A DNA stretch of 64,000 nt from Rhodobiaceae bacterium (GCA_020637855.1 JACKJR010000002.1:124001-188000); one strand, 5' to 3'; counted from the stretch's first letter, positions 50,633-60,227 are shown. Made by a program: numbers and translations. Notes: a model not told the origin generated them from the letters alone.

Positions 50633-51643
50633 ATGGAAATCGCACAACCTTATCTGCTTTTTCTCGGCGACGTGCACGACCAGCTTGCCGCCAAGACTGC
50701 ACAGGGCATTGTCGATTGGCGCCGTGAATGGTGCCTGGGCCAATTGCGCCTGCCCGGTTGCAAGGCTGATTGCGGCATCCCCGATATGACGCTGGACCAG
50801 GCCCATGGCGCCGGTGCACGCACGCTCGTCGTCGGCGTCGTCAATCCCGGCGGCGTGCTGCCCGATCACTGGATCGAGACGATCGTCACCGCAATCCGCA
50901 TGGGCATGGACATCGCGACCGGCCTGCATCAGCGCCTGCGCGACGTGCCGGAAATCGCCCGCACAGCCGACGAATACGGTGTCCAACTGCTCGATGTGCG
51001 TCATTCGACCCAAAGGTTCGCAACCGGAAAAGGCACCAAACGCACAGGTCTGCGGCTGTTGACCGTCGGTACGGACTGCTCCGTCGGCAAGAAATACACT
51101 TCGCTGGCGCTGGAGCGCGGCATGCGCGAACACGGCCTCGATGCCGATTTCCGCGCCACCGGCCAGACAGGTGTCTTCATTTCCGGCCGTGGTGTCGCCA
51201 TCGACGCCGTGGTGGCGGATTTCATTGCCGGCGCCGCCGAATGGCTCTCGCCGGCCAACGAACCCGGCCATTGGGATATCGTCGAAGGCCAGGGATCGCT
51301 CTACCACCCCAGCTTCGCGGGCGTCAGTCTCGGCCTGCTGCACGGCAGCCAGCCGGATGCTTTCGTCGTCTGCCACGAGCCGACGCGCACAAACATGCGC
51401 AATGTCGAAGCCCCGATCCCCGATATCGCCGATGTCATCGACATGACGATCGCCCACGGGCGCCTGACCAATCCGGACATCACCTGTGTCGGCCTTGCCG
51501 TCAACACGCAGGCACTCGACGACGAAGCCGCCCGCAACACGATTGCCGATCTGGGGGAAAAATACGGGCTTCCGTCTTGCGATCCGATCCGCACTGGCGT
51601 TGACCCCATCGTTGAACGCATCGTCGAACTTTTCGGACGTTAA
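50633..51643 (+). CDS. dgcN: DgcN-type D-glutamate N-acetyltransferase (DUF1611)
   Basis: 336 residues from the ATG at 50633 (MEIAQPYLLFLGDVHDQLA); the frame opens at 50486. An N-terminal Rossmann-like half is followed by a P-loop half with GTDCSVGKKYTSLALERGM and ATGQTGVFISGRGVAIDA. DUF1611 proteins paired with an epimerase were identified as DgcN, which acetylates D-Glu so that DgcA can racemise it to N-acetyl-L-Glu. The gene pair here supports that. Confidence 0.82.
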   Translation: MEIAQPYLLFLGDVHDQLAAKTAQGIVDWRREWCLGQLRLPGCKADCGIPDMTLDQAHGAGARTLVVGVVNPGGVLPDHWIETIVTAIRMGMDIATGLHQRLRDVPEIARTADEYGVQLLDVRHSTQRFATGKGTKRTGLRLLTVGTDCSVGKKYTSLALERGMREHGLDADFRATGQTGVFISGRGVAIDAVVADFIAGAAEWLSPANEPGHWDIVEGQGSLYHPSFAGVSLGLLHGSQPDAFVVCHEPTRTNMRNVEAPIPDIADVIDMTIAHGRLTNPDITCVGLAVNTQALDDEAARNTIADLGEKYGLPSCDPIRTGVDPIVERIVELFGR

Positions 51644-51662
51644 TCCGCCAAGGACGAAGCCG

Positions 51663-52649
51663 ATGACTTCGCTGCGCCTTGAAACCTCCGTTGAAAGCTG
51701 GCCGATCGCCGGGTCTTTCACCATTGCCCGCGGCAGCAAGACCGAGGCTATCGTCGTCGTGGCGGAAATCTTCAACGGCGGCCACACCGGCCGTGGCGAA
51801 TGCGTGCCCTACGCACGCTATGGAGAGACCGTCGAAAGCGTCCGCGCGCAGATCATGGCGCAGGCGGAGGCGATCTCGAAAGGGATCAGCCGCGAAGACC
51901 TGCAGCAAGCCATGCCGGCAGGTGCGGCCCGCAATGCCATCGATTGCGCCCTGTGGGATCTGGAGGCCAAACAGGCCGGAAAGCGCGTCTGGGAAATCTG
52001 CGGACGGCCCGAGCCGGAAGGCATCGTCACCGCCTACACCCTCAGCCTCGGCTCACCCGACGACATGTATGCCGCGGCCAGGGCCGCGAGCAGCCGCCCG
52101 CTGCTGAAGGTGAAACTCGGTGGCGACGGAGACACCGAACGCATGGCCGCCGTACGCGAAGGCGCGCCCGGCGCGCGACTGATCATCGACGCCAACGAGG
52201 GCTGGAATGCCGCAAACCTTGATGCCAACCTCGCCGCATGCGCAAAGGCGGGCGTTGAATTGATCGAGCAGCCATTGCCCGCCGATGACGACGAAGCCCT
52301 GCGCGGTGTTGGTGCCGATGCTCTGATCTGCGCCGATGAAAGCGCCCATGACACATCGACCCTGCCTGCCCTTGCCGGCAAATACACCGCGATCAACATC
52401 AAGATCGACAAGACCGGCGGATTGACGGAAGCCCTGGCTCTTGCGGACGCCGCCAGGGATATGGGGCTGACGATCATGGTCGGCTGCATGCTGGCGACAT
52501 CGCTCGCCATGGCCCCGGCGCTCGTGGTGGCAACGCAGGCCGAATTCGTCGATCTCGATGGCCCGCTTCTGTTGGCGCATGATCGCGATCCGGGCCTCGT
52601 ATTCGATGGCAGCCGAATCCTGCCGCCACCCGCAGAACTATGGGGTTGA
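51663..52649 (+). CDS. dgcA: DgcA-type enolase-superfamily epimerase
   Basis: 328 residues from the ATG at 51663. Muconate-lactonising/dipeptide-epimerase motifs are complete: LLKVKLGGDGD (KxK base), IIDANEGW, ELIEQPLP and ICADES (metal ligands), and INIKIDKTGG (second base). Next to dgcN it most likely racemises N-acetyl-D-Glu; an L-Ala-D/L-Glu epimerase is the alternative. The 3' end overlaps the convergent MFS gene by 12 bases. Confidence 0.87.
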   Translation: MTSLRLETSVESWPIAGSFTIARGSKTEAIVVVAEIFNGGHTGRGECVPYARYGETVESVRAQIMAQAEAISKGISREDLQQAMPAGAARNAIDCALWDLEAKQAGKRVWEICGRPEPEGIVTAYTLSLGSPDDMYAAARAASSRPLLKVKLGGDGDTERMAAVREGAPGARLIIDANEGWNAANLDANLAACAKAGVELIEQPLPADDDEALRGVGADALICADESAHDTSTLPALAGKYTAINIKIDKTGGLTEALALADAARDMGLTIMVGCMLATSLAMAPALVVATQAEFVDLDGPLLLAHDRDPGLVFDGSRILPPPAELWG

Positions 52650-53810
52650 TACCCATTTATCGCGCATGGCCCGCAACCCGTACAGCGTCAGTGCTCCACC
52701 CGCGAGCGCCTGAACCGTCATGACGGCGTAGCTGCCGGCAGCGAATGTTTCGTATAACGGGCCAGCCGCGAAATTCACGAGGCACCCGCAAAGCCCCGTC
52801 AGCGTGAAATACAGGCCTTGCAGACTGTTCACCCCCTTCCCGCCTGACCGTTCGCCGAGAAACCGCATGGCGGCAAGATGTGTGGCGCCGAAGGTGAAGC
52901 CGTGCAGCACCTGAAGCGGATAGAGCGCAACAAGCGGCGGATCGAATACCATGGCCGTCCAGCGCACGGTTGCACACCCCACGCTCAGAAAGACAAGCCC
53001 ACCCGTCCCAAGCCGCGCGCCAACCGCACCCGACCACGCGAACAGGATGATCTCAGCCACAACCCCGATCGCCCATAGCGTACCGGCAGTAGCGCTGTTG
53101 ATCCCCTGGCCCGCCCAGTGGACCGTGCCGAACACGTAGAACAGATTATGGCTGGACAGCACCAGCGCCAGCCCGGCCATCACGGCCAGATCGAGAGGAT
53201 TGGCGGCAGCGCGCATGGAACTCAGAAAACCGGCCTGCCTTTCCGCCAATCCCTCTTCGCTACCGGTCTGCGGCAGCATGAGCCCCGTCAGCACAAGGGC
53301 TGCGGCAGCACCGGTCATGAGCCACGCAGCAAAGCCTGCCCCCGTTGCGGCAAGGATCGCTCCACCAGCAAGGTTGCCGACAATGAATGTGGCCGAACCC
53401 GCCAGCCGCATGCGCCCGTAGTCGAGCGCATAGACCCGCACACCACGCAATGCGATCGCTTCGGTCATCGGCATGACCGGATTGAGAAAGATCGCGTTCA
53501 CGAATGTGACCGCAACGGTCGCCGGGAAATCCCGGGTCACGAGATAGACCGCTGCGCTCGCAAATACACCGACTGCATAGGCGATCAGGATCGCCCTGGG
53601 ATTGCCGGACCGGTCGGCAAACCATGTCATCAGCGGTGTTGCAAGGATGCGCGCCCCGAGCGGCAGCGCCATGATGATGCCGATCTCGAATGCACCTAGG
53701 CCGCGTGTCTCGAGGAAGGGCGGAAAGAACGGAATGTAGATGCCGATATACGTGAATATCGCGCCATAGAATGCCGCCACGCGAAGTGCAAATGACGTCG
53801 AGCCGCTCAC
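52638..53810 (-). CDS. MFS transporter, phenylpropionate-permease (HcaT) subfamily
   Basis: 390 residues from GTG at 53810, with AAGGCGA 6 bases before it; the ATG at 53867 adds 19 residues unlike a transporter N-terminus. About 12 helices, with the family start RVAAFYGAIFTYIGIYIPFFPP split from the conserved LATPLMTWFADRSG. The MFS_1-like group includes HcaT and sugar permeases. The substrate is unknown; the tail-to-tail position beside dgcN-dgcA suggests, but does not prove, an amino-acid substrate. Confidence 0.83.
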   Translation of the reverse strand: MSGSTSFALRVAAFYGAIFTYIGIYIPFFPPFLETRGLGAFEIGIIMALPLGARILATPLMTWFADRSGNPRAILIAYAVGVFASAAVYLVTRDFPATVAVTFVNAIFLNPVMPMTEAIALRGVRVYALDYGRMRLAGSATFIVGNLAGGAILAATGAGFAAWLMTGAAAALVLTGLMLPQTGSEEGLAERQAGFLSSMRAAANPLDLAVMAGLALVLSSHNLFYVFGTVHWAGQGINSATAGTLWAIGVVAEIILFAWSGAVGARLGTGGLVFLSVGCATVRWTAMVFDPPLVALYPLQVLHGFTFGATHLAAMRFLGERSGGKGVNSLQGLYFTLTGLCGCLVNFAAGPLYETFAAGSYAVMTVQALAGGALTLYGLRAMRDKWVSTP

Positions 53811-53972
53811 GAAATCGCCTTTACCGAATCGAAACCCGCCCGCATTGCATCCAAAAATTGCATCCACCGGCCTCTGGAAACGACTTGATAACCTTTAATT
53901 GAGACGCTGTGGGCAAAGAATCCTACTGGTTTCGCAACCTGCGGAATAAATGTCCAGCAAGGCAGAACGCCC

Positions 53973-54986
53973 ATGTCCGACAATTTACCCGCGCCGATAA
54001 GTGAGCAGGAGTATTCAGCGATCGAAGCAGCGGTCATGGAAACCGCTCGCGGGCGCTGGTTTCTCGCCGAATATGCCAGGCGCAACCGGAATGCCGATAC
54101 AACGCTCGTTCTCGATGCCGTCTCACGGCTTGAGGATGCGTTGAAAAAAACCGATTCCAGCTCAACCGTAGCTGATGTTCGCCTCGATCTTATGGACATG
54201 GCCGAGGCCATCTCCCGGACCAGGCTGGAAATCCGTTCGCTTCAATCGGAAGACGAAAACGACCGCTTCCTCGACGCAACCGAGGAACTGGATGCCGTTG
54301 TTGCCGCGACTGAAAAGGCAACCAACGAAATCCTAGCCTCTGCCGAGAAGATACAGGAAGTTGCCTGGACCGCGATGGAGCGCGGCGAGGCCAAAGAGGA
54401 ATGCGCGAAGATCGATGAACTGATCATCGACATCTATACCGGCTGCTCCTTCCAGGACATCACCGGCCAGCGTATCCAGAAAGTCGTCCAGGCGCTCCGT
54501 TATGTCGAGAGCCGCGTCAACGCGATGATCGAAATCTGGAACCTGCGTTCAGGCACCGAAATCGCACCGATTGAGGACACTGAGGATACCCGTCCGGACG
54601 CTCACTTGCTCAACGGTCCGGCCAAACCCGGCAACGAAATCGACCAGATCGATATTGACGGCATGATGGAGGACGCGGGTCCCGACATTGTCGACCCGGA
54701 AAGTGATGCCATCAGCTGGGAAGAGGGCGATGCCAACGGCAAGGTCGTTGAATTCGACCCCATCGAGGACGCAGCGGAAATCATCGACGCTGTCGATGCC
54801 AGCGAAGAACTGTCTGAAGCCGACATTCTATCTGAAGCCGACATGGCGGAGGCGGCAGATGACGACGAGGACGATGCGTCCGCGCCTCAGGCGAACATCG
54901 ACGGCCTCGACGAGGACTTGTTCGACCAGCCGGAAAAATGCGCTGAAAAGCTGACCGCGAACCAAACGATGGCGCTGTTCAGTTAG
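53973..54986 (+). CDS. cheZ: CheZ-type CheY-P phosphatase
   Basis: 337 residues, longer than E. coli CheZ (214). The central helical hairpin carries GCSFQDITGQRIQKVVQALR; D162 and Q166 match the catalytic Asp143/Gln147 of E. coli CheZ. After residue 205 there is a 115-residue very acidic segment, then a C-terminal tail (LTANQTMALFS) like the CheY-binding tail. The N-terminal ARGRWFLAEYARRNRNADT is shared with alphaproteobacterial relatives. No other che gene is in the window. Confidence 0.85.
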   Translation: MSDNLPAPISEQEYSAIEAAVMETARGRWFLAEYARRNRNADTTLVLDAVSRLEDALKKTDSSSTVADVRLDLMDMAEAISRTRLEIRSLQSEDENDRFLDATEELDAVVAATEKATNEILASAEKIQEVAWTAMERGEAKEECAKIDELIIDIYTGCSFQDITGQRIQKVVQALRYVESRVNAMIEIWNLRSGTEIAPIEDTEDTRPDAHLLNGPAKPGNEIDQIDIDGMMEDAGPDIVDPESDAISWEEGDANGKVVEFDPIEDAAEIIDAVDASEELSEADILSEADMAEAADDDEDDASAPQANIDGLDEDLFDQPEKCAEKLTANQTMALFS

Positions 54987-55993
54987 GTCTGCTGCAGGGC
55001 ACGAACGAAAACGTCCGCATCGACATTTCCGCCCGACAGGATCGCCAGCACGGTCCTGCCGCGCACATCGGCCTTGCCTGTCAGCAATGCTGCCAGGGCC
55101 ACGGCGCCACCCGGTTCCAAAACAAGCTTCAGGTTCCTGAATGCCCATGCAACGGCAGACAGGGCTTCTGCGTCACTGACGGACAATCCACCTGCCAAAA
55201 GACGCCAGTTGATGGCAAAGCCCGTTTCCCCCGGAGACGGCGTCAGCAGTGCATCGCAAACCGATCCCGAGGTTTGCGCGTTGGCTTGCAGCGTTCCAGC
55301 CTTCAATGAACGGGCCATGTCATCGAAGCCTTCAGGTTCAACGCTATAGATCCGCGCATCGGGAAACGCATCGTTGACCGCCAGCGCCACGCCAGCCGTC
55401 AACCCGCCACCACCGGTGCAGACCAGAACATCGTCGCATTCCAATCCCGCTTCTGTGATGTCCTCGACCGCTTCCAGGCCGGCCGTTCCCTGCCCCGCGA
55501 TAACGAACGGATCGTTGAACGGATGCACCACAACAGCGCCGGTGCGTTCCTGAACCTCGCGCGTGATCCGGTCGCGGTCCTCGCTGGCGCGGTCATAGGG
55601 AACGATGGTTGCACCAAGCGCGCGCGTCCCCTCGATCTTCGCCTTGGGCGCATCCGCCGGCATCACGATGGTCGCGGCTATCTCGTGCAGGCGCGCGGCA
55701 GCCGCAACCCCCTGCGCGTGGTTTCCCGAAGAACACGCGACCACGCCGCGAGAACGCACATTGTCCGGCATGGCGGAAATCGCATTGAAAGCGCCGCGGA
55801 ACTTGAAGGAGCCGGTTCTCTGCAGGTTCTCCGGCTTCAGAAACACCCGCGCGCCGGTCAGTTCGTTCAACGCGGCGTTCTCGATCAGCGGCGTGCGCAC
55901 TGCCTGCCCCGCGATGCGTGCCGCCGCGGCGCGGACATCGGCAATGACGGGAACCGAAATCGGATTGTCGAAAAGCGGTATGGGATCACTCAT
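54983..55993 (-). CDS. PLP-dependent threonine/serine dehydratase
   Basis: 336 residues from the ATG at 55993. The PLP lysine is K64 in GSFKFRGAFN, the phosphate loop is CTGGGGLTAG, and CSSGNHAQGVA is present. There is no C-terminal ACT domain, so it is a catabolic-type enzyme; serine racemase or hydroxyaspartate lyase are alternatives. The stop overlaps that of convergent cheZ by 4 bases. Confidence 0.88.
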   Translation of the reverse strand: MSDPIPLFDNPISVPVIADVRAAAARIAGQAVRTPLIENAALNELTGARVFLKPENLQRTGSFKFRGAFNAISAMPDNVRSRGVVACSSGNHAQGVAAAARLHEIAATIVMPADAPKAKIEGTRALGATIVPYDRASEDRDRITREVQERTGAVVVHPFNDPFVIAGQGTAGLEAVEDITEAGLECDDVLVCTGGGGLTAGVALAVNDAFPDARIYSVEPEGFDDMARSLKAGTLQANAQTSGSVCDALLTPSPGETGFAINWRLLAGGLSVSDAEALSAVAWAFRNLKLVLEPGGAVALAALLTGKADVRGRTVLAILSGGNVDADVFVRALQQT

Positions 55994-56036
55994 GCCATGC
56001 CGGTTAACACCGGCCCGGCGCGGCAGCAAGCCCCAT

Positions 56037-57062
56037 TCACGCAGCCGAGAGTTGCGCGGTGTCGCCCTGATAGGTTTTCAGATGATCGAGAAAGATCTTG
56101 GCGCATTCATCCCATGAGAAAGTGAGCGCATGCGCGCGGCAGGCTTCGCGCGACAGTTTCAAGGCTTCATGAACGCCGCCGGCAAGATCCTCGGTCAGCA
56201 CACCGACAGGAGCATCGCCAATGATGTCGCGCGGGCCCGTAACGGGGAACGCAACGACGGGAACACCCGAGGCAAGCGCCTCCATGACGACGAAGCCCAG
56301 CGTATCGGTGCGGCTGGGAAACACGAAAACATCGGCTGAGGAATAAATCGCCCCCAGTTCCTCGCCGTGCTTTACACCGAGGAACTTCACATCGGGAAAA
56401 CGGCGCTCAAGCTCGGCCTTCTGCGGCCCGTCGCCAACCACGACCTTTGTGCCGGGAATATCGAGCGACAGGAAACCTTCGATATTCTTCTCAACGGCCA
56501 CCCGGCCGACATACATCGAGATCGGTCCGGGAAAATCGAGAACCTTCCCGGCGCGTGGCCGGAACTGCTCGTGATCGACACCGCGCGGCCACTTCACCAC
56601 CGAGCGGAATCCGCGCCCGCGAAGTTCATCGGCCAGTGCGTCAGTCGTCACCATCACCGCCTGTCCGGCATTGTGGAAACGCGCAAGGTAGCGGTAGCTG
56701 AGATCGACGGGTACCGGGACGCGTGCGCGCAGATATTCCGGAAACCGCGTGTGATAGCTCGTCGTAAACGGCTGGTTGTTCTTCAGACACCAGCGCCGTA
56801 CCGCGTGCCCGATCGGACCTTCGGTCGCGATATGCACATACTCCGGATTTATCGCCTCGATCTTGCGGGCAATTGCGCCGGGTTTTGTCAGCGCAAGCCG
56901 GATTTCCGAATAGGTCGGCAATGGAATCGTCGTGAAACCCTCGTGCGAGAGCACTTCGACCTCGGCGCCGAACTGGCGCGTATCCAGACGCACGCGGTCA
57001 AGACAGCGCACAACGCCATTGACCTGGGGATACCAGGCGTCGGTGGCAAGCAGGACTTTCAT
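56037..57062 (-). CDS. GT4 family glycosyltransferase
   Basis: 341 residues. N-terminal MKVLLATDAWYPQVNGVVR, middle FTTSYHTRFPEYL, donor-site VGRVAVEKNIEGFL and FPSRTDTLGFVVMEALASG are typical of GT4 enzymes that transfer mannose or glucose to lipids (MgtA/SqdX-like). Its ATG overlaps the stop of the metallophosphoesterase gene (ATGA), so they form a two-gene operon. A glycolipid role resembling rhizobial Agt is possible but only inferred. Confidence 0.85.
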   Translation of the reverse strand: MKVLLATDAWYPQVNGVVRCLDRVRLDTRQFGAEVEVLSHEGFTTIPLPTYSEIRLALTKPGAIARKIEAINPEYVHIATEGPIGHAVRRWCLKNNQPFTTSYHTRFPEYLRARVPVPVDLSYRYLARFHNAGQAVMVTTDALADELRGRGFRSVVKWPRGVDHEQFRPRAGKVLDFPGPISMYVGRVAVEKNIEGFLSLDIPGTKVVVGDGPQKAELERRFPDVKFLGVKHGEELGAIYSSADVFVFPSRTDTLGFVVMEALASGVPVVAFPVTGPRDIIGDAPVGVLTEDLAGGVHEALKLSREACRAHALTFSWDECAKIFLDHLKTYQGDTAQLSAA

Positions 57063-57895
57063 CAGGCAGCAGCCTCTTTCCGGCTCAGAGAAACGACGGT
57101 GCTGGCGCGCACCTGTGCGCCCCAGTCGATGACCTCGATGCGCCCGTCATGGTGTTCCACCAATGCCGTGCAGCTTTCGACCCAGTCGCCGCAGTTGAGA
57201 TAATGAATGCCGTCCATGTTGCGGTCGGCAACATGATGGATGTGGCCGCAGATGACACCTTGCACCTGCTCGCGCCGGGCGGCCTCGACGACAGCATCCT
57301 CGAACTCACCAATGAAATTGACCGCGTTCTTCACCTTCAGCTTCAGCCATGCCGAAAGCGACCAGTAGCCAAAACCGAGCTTGCGCCGGGCAACGTTGAA
57401 ATAGGTGTTGAAGGTCAGCGCAACGACATAGGCCCAGTCGCCGAGCAGAGCCAGCCACTTGGCGTAGCGGACAACAACATCGAATTCATCGCCATGGATC
57501 AGCAGGTAGCGTTTGCCGCCCGCGGTCTCGTGGATGGTCTGCTGGACAACCTCGATGCCGCCGAAATGCGTACCGATGTAGTCGCGCAGAACCTCGTCAT
57601 GATTGCCGGGGATATAGACGATGCGCGCGCCCTTGCGCGATTGCCGCAGCAGTTTCTGAACAACGTCGTTGTGGCTTTGCGGCCAGTACCAGCCGCGCTT
57701 CAACCGCCAGCAATCGACGATGTCGCCGACCAGAAAGATGGTTTCGGCCTCGTGGTCCTTGAGGAAATCGAGGAACATCTCCGCTTGCGCGCCGCGCGTT
57801 CCAAGATGAAGGTCCGAAACGAAAAGAGTCCGGAATTTGCGTTTCGGTCGCGTCGTCTCCACGGATAACCTCTCAAAATTCACGGGGAAGCTCAT
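57062..57895 (-). CDS. Calcineurin-like metallophosphoesterase (LpxH-like)
   Basis: 277 residues from the ATG at 57895; an ATG at 57955 has a better ribosome site (GGAATCGGAGT) and may be the true start. Metal-site motifs SDLHLG, GDIVD, GNHDE, HGDEFD and GHIHH are complete. It is longer than LpxH, with a hydrophobic central insertion (LLGDWAYVVALTFNTYF) that may contact the membrane. Co-transcribed with the glycosyltransferase, suggesting a lipid substrate. Confidence 0.85.
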   Translation of the reverse strand: MSFPVNFERLSVETTRPKRKFRTLFVSDLHLGTRGAQAEMFLDFLKDHEAETIFLVGDIVDCWRLKRGWYWPQSHNDVVQKLLRQSRKGARIVYIPGNHDEVLRDYIGTHFGGIEVVQQTIHETAGGKRYLLIHGDEFDVVVRYAKWLALLGDWAYVVALTFNTYFNVARRKLGFGYWSLSAWLKLKVKNAVNFIGEFEDAVVEAARREQVQGVICGHIHHVADRNMDGIHYLNCGDWVESCTALVEHHDGRIEVIDWGAQVRASTVVSLSRKEAAA

Positions 57896-58047
57896 GCGAT
57901 CGAGGAACAAACCATCTCGTTTGCATGACCCCCATGCCCTAATGCTGTAGGGCATACTCCGATTCCGATTTCATAAATATGACAATGGGCCAAACGAGGG
58001 CAACTCGGCGTATTGGCCATTTGAGACACACTCAGGAGGAACAAGGC

Positions 58048-58827
58048 ATGGATTTAGGGATTGCCGGACGCAATGCGGTTGTCTGCGCATCAAGCCGCGG
58101 TTTGGGACGGGCCTGCGCCGAAGCCCTGGCCGAGGCTGGTTGCAGGGTCGTCGTCAACGGGCTTGATGCTGACCGGCTGAAGGAAACCGCCAGAGAGATT
58201 GCAGACGCATACGGCGCTGAAGTCATCCCTGTCGCGGGCGATGTCAGTCTGGCCGATGTCCAGGACGCGATGATCGCCGCGGCAGGTGCAGTGGACATCC
58301 TCGTCAACAACAATGCCGGCCCCCCTTTTAGCGATTTCCGCGATCTCGACCGCGAAGCCATGCTCAAGGGCTGCGTCCAGAACATGGTGACGCCGATCGA
58401 ACTGATCCAGAAGGTCATCGACGGAATGGCCGAGCGCGGTTTCGGTCGCATCGTCAACATCACGTCGGGCACGGTGAAGCAACCGATAGCAGGTCTTGAT
58501 CTCTCCTCCGGCGCGCGCGCCGGCCTGACCGCGTTTGTTGCCGGCGTCACTCCGAAATATCTCGACCGCAACGTGACCATCAATCACCTGCTGCCGGGCA
58601 TGTTCGCGACCGATCGTCTGGGTGCGCTGATCAACGCGGCGGTCAAGAAGACCGGACAGTCGCCCGAAGAGGTCGAGCAAGAGCGCCGCAGCGCAATTCC
58701 CGCCAGGCGTTTCGGCCAGCCGGAGGAATTCGGCAAGACTTGCGCGTTCCTGTGCTCGGCCTATGCCGGCTACATCGCGAACCAGAACGTGCTGATCGAT
58801 GGCGGGCGCTATCCCGGCTGCTGGTGA
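58048..58827 (+). CDS. SDR family protein lacking the canonical Tyr-Lys pair
   Basis: 259 residues from the ATG at 58048 with AGGAGG upstream. Cofactor motif ASSRGLG (14-20), VNNNAG and the C-terminal IANQNVLIDGGRYPG are normal for short-chain dehydrogenases. At the place of YxxxK the sequence is DLSSGARAGL (151-160), so neither Tyr nor Lys is present, although S140 is. It may be a distinct subfamily with another mechanism or a non-catalytic protein. Annotations as 3-oxoacyl-ACP reductase should be treated with care. Confidence 0.85.
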   Translation: MDLGIAGRNAVVCASSRGLGRACAEALAEAGCRVVVNGLDADRLKETAREIADAYGAEVIPVAGDVSLADVQDAMIAAAGAVDILVNNNAGPPFSDFRDLDREAMLKGCVQNMVTPIELIQKVIDGMAERGFGRIVNITSGTVKQPIAGLDLSSGARAGLTAFVAGVTPKYLDRNVTINHLLPGMFATDRLGALINAAVKKTGQSPEEVEQERRSAIPARRFGQPEEFGKTCAFLCSAYAGYIANQNVLIDGGRYPGCW

Positions 58828-58844
58828 ACGCGTCGACAAAAAGA

Positions 58845-58875
58845 GAATGCCGGCCTTTTTCAAAGACCGGCATTC
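58845..58875. terminator. Hairpin between convergent SDR and fadL genes
   Basis: GAATGCCGG (58845-58853) and CCGGCATTC (58867-58875) form a perfect 9-base stem with a 13-base loop. There is no good U-run outside the stem, but its position suggests bidirectional termination. Confidence 0.6.
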
Positions 58876-58907
58876 CGCTCGACTTCAACCAAGTAACCGG
58901 TAACCGG

Positions 58908-60227
58908 TTATTGCGTCATCGCGTACATCGGCTGACCACCGAACTTGCGCTGGAAACCGACGGACAGGATGTGGACGTTGGCGTCAACGTCAGCCTGGTA
59001 AAGGCCTTGCGCGGGCGCAAACCAAGGGTTGCCCGTCGAAATATCGATCATCGTGTTGAACGCGGTGATGAAGGTGTAGGCCGCGTTGAAGCTCCACTTC
59101 TCGTCCTTCTTGTAGGTCGCTCCGACCGATAGCCAAAGCCGGTCATCATCGGGAAGGCTCAAGGAACGGCTCTCATCGCTGATCGGCGACATTTCCCAGC
59201 CGACACCGCCGCGCAACGTCAGCCGTTCGTTGTACCGGTATTCGCCGCCAATCGAGAAGAACCAGCCGTCCTCGTAGCTGAACGGAAAGGTTGCCACTGT
59301 CGCGCCGCCGGTCGTGGTAACAGGCACGATCTGCAACCTGCTCCAGTTCGTCCATTCCACAGTGCCGAGCAATGTGAAGGTATCGTTCATCCGTTGACGC
59401 AGGCTGACCGTCACGACTTCCGGCGTATCCAGATCGGCGGAAATCGGAGAAGAAACCGTCCCGCCAGGACCAGACTGGACCAGCGACCCCTCCAGCGTGT
59501 GAGCGATGCTCGACCGGAAACCGATACCGATCTCGGTCCCCTCCGCTGGCATCAATGTCGCACCGAGCGTGAAACCGAACCCGATATCGTCGCCTGACAG
59601 GGTCACATTGGTGGCGTTGCCGACCGCATTGACCGCAGCCGCTGTCGCCTGGCGCGAGAACTTCGTCAGGTCGAAATACTCGACCTGAATGCCGGCAGCG
59701 ACCGAAATATAGTCATTGATCTTGTAGCCGACGATCGGCGTCGCGTTGATCGAGAATATCTCGCCATCGCGGAAATAGGCGTCGCCATTGTGGTTCGCCG
59801 GCGTTCCGAGCTTGAGCCCGTACGGGCCGTTCACGGTGTAGCCGAAGAAAAGGTTCTCGTTGTAGGCGTAGGAGAACGACGAGGACGGCACGACACCCAG
59901 TTTGCCTATATCGCCCGGGTCCGGTTTGGTCAAAATGTCCGTCGCAGCCGTCGTATCGACATCCGTGCTCAGAAACAGGAACGACGCGGTGTTCTCGGCA
60001 ATCGCCATGGCATCGTTGCAAGTAATGACCGACGGATTCCAAAACGCGCCCTGGACCGAGTCTCCACAGGTCGCATTACCGGCAAAGCTGGCGCCCTGGC
60101 TGTATGCGCTCTGCTCCCTGACGGCAAAGGATCCCGCAACGGCCTCATTTGCCGTGGAAACAACGAATATTGCTGCAGGCAATGCCAGCAGCACACCTTT
60201 CACAAGGTCTTGTCTGTAGTTTTTCAT
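58908..60227 (-). CDS. fadL: FadL/TodX-type outer-membrane hydrophobic compound channel
   Basis: 439 residues. A signal peptide (LALPAAIFVVSTANEAVAGS) is followed by the FadL plug region (SFAVREQSAYSQGASFAGNA) and a beta barrel with many aromatic-ended strands (WSFNAAYTFI, HILSVGFQRKFGG). It imports long-chain fatty acids or aromatics through the outer membrane. It is alone in its transcription unit, with an AT-rich upstream region. Confidence 0.9.
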   Translation of the reverse strand: MKNYRQDLVKGVLLALPAAIFVVSTANEAVAGSFAVREQSAYSQGASFAGNATCGDSVQGAFWNPSVITCNDAMAIAENTASFLFLSTDVDTTAATDILTKPDPGDIGKLGVVPSSSFSYAYNENLFFGYTVNGPYGLKLGTPANHNGDAYFRDGEIFSINATPIVGYKINDYISVAAGIQVEYFDLTKFSRQATAAAVNAVGNATNVTLSGDDIGFGFTLGATLMPAEGTEIGIGFRSSIAHTLEGSLVQSGPGGTVSSPISADLDTPEVVTVSLRQRMNDTFTLLGTVEWTNWSRLQIVPVTTTGGATVATFPFSYEDGWFFSIGGEYRYNERLTLRGGVGWEMSPISDESRSLSLPDDDRLWLSVGATYKKDEKWSFNAAYTFITAFNTMIDISTGNPWFAPAQGLYQADVDANVHILSVGFQRKFGGQPMYAMTQ

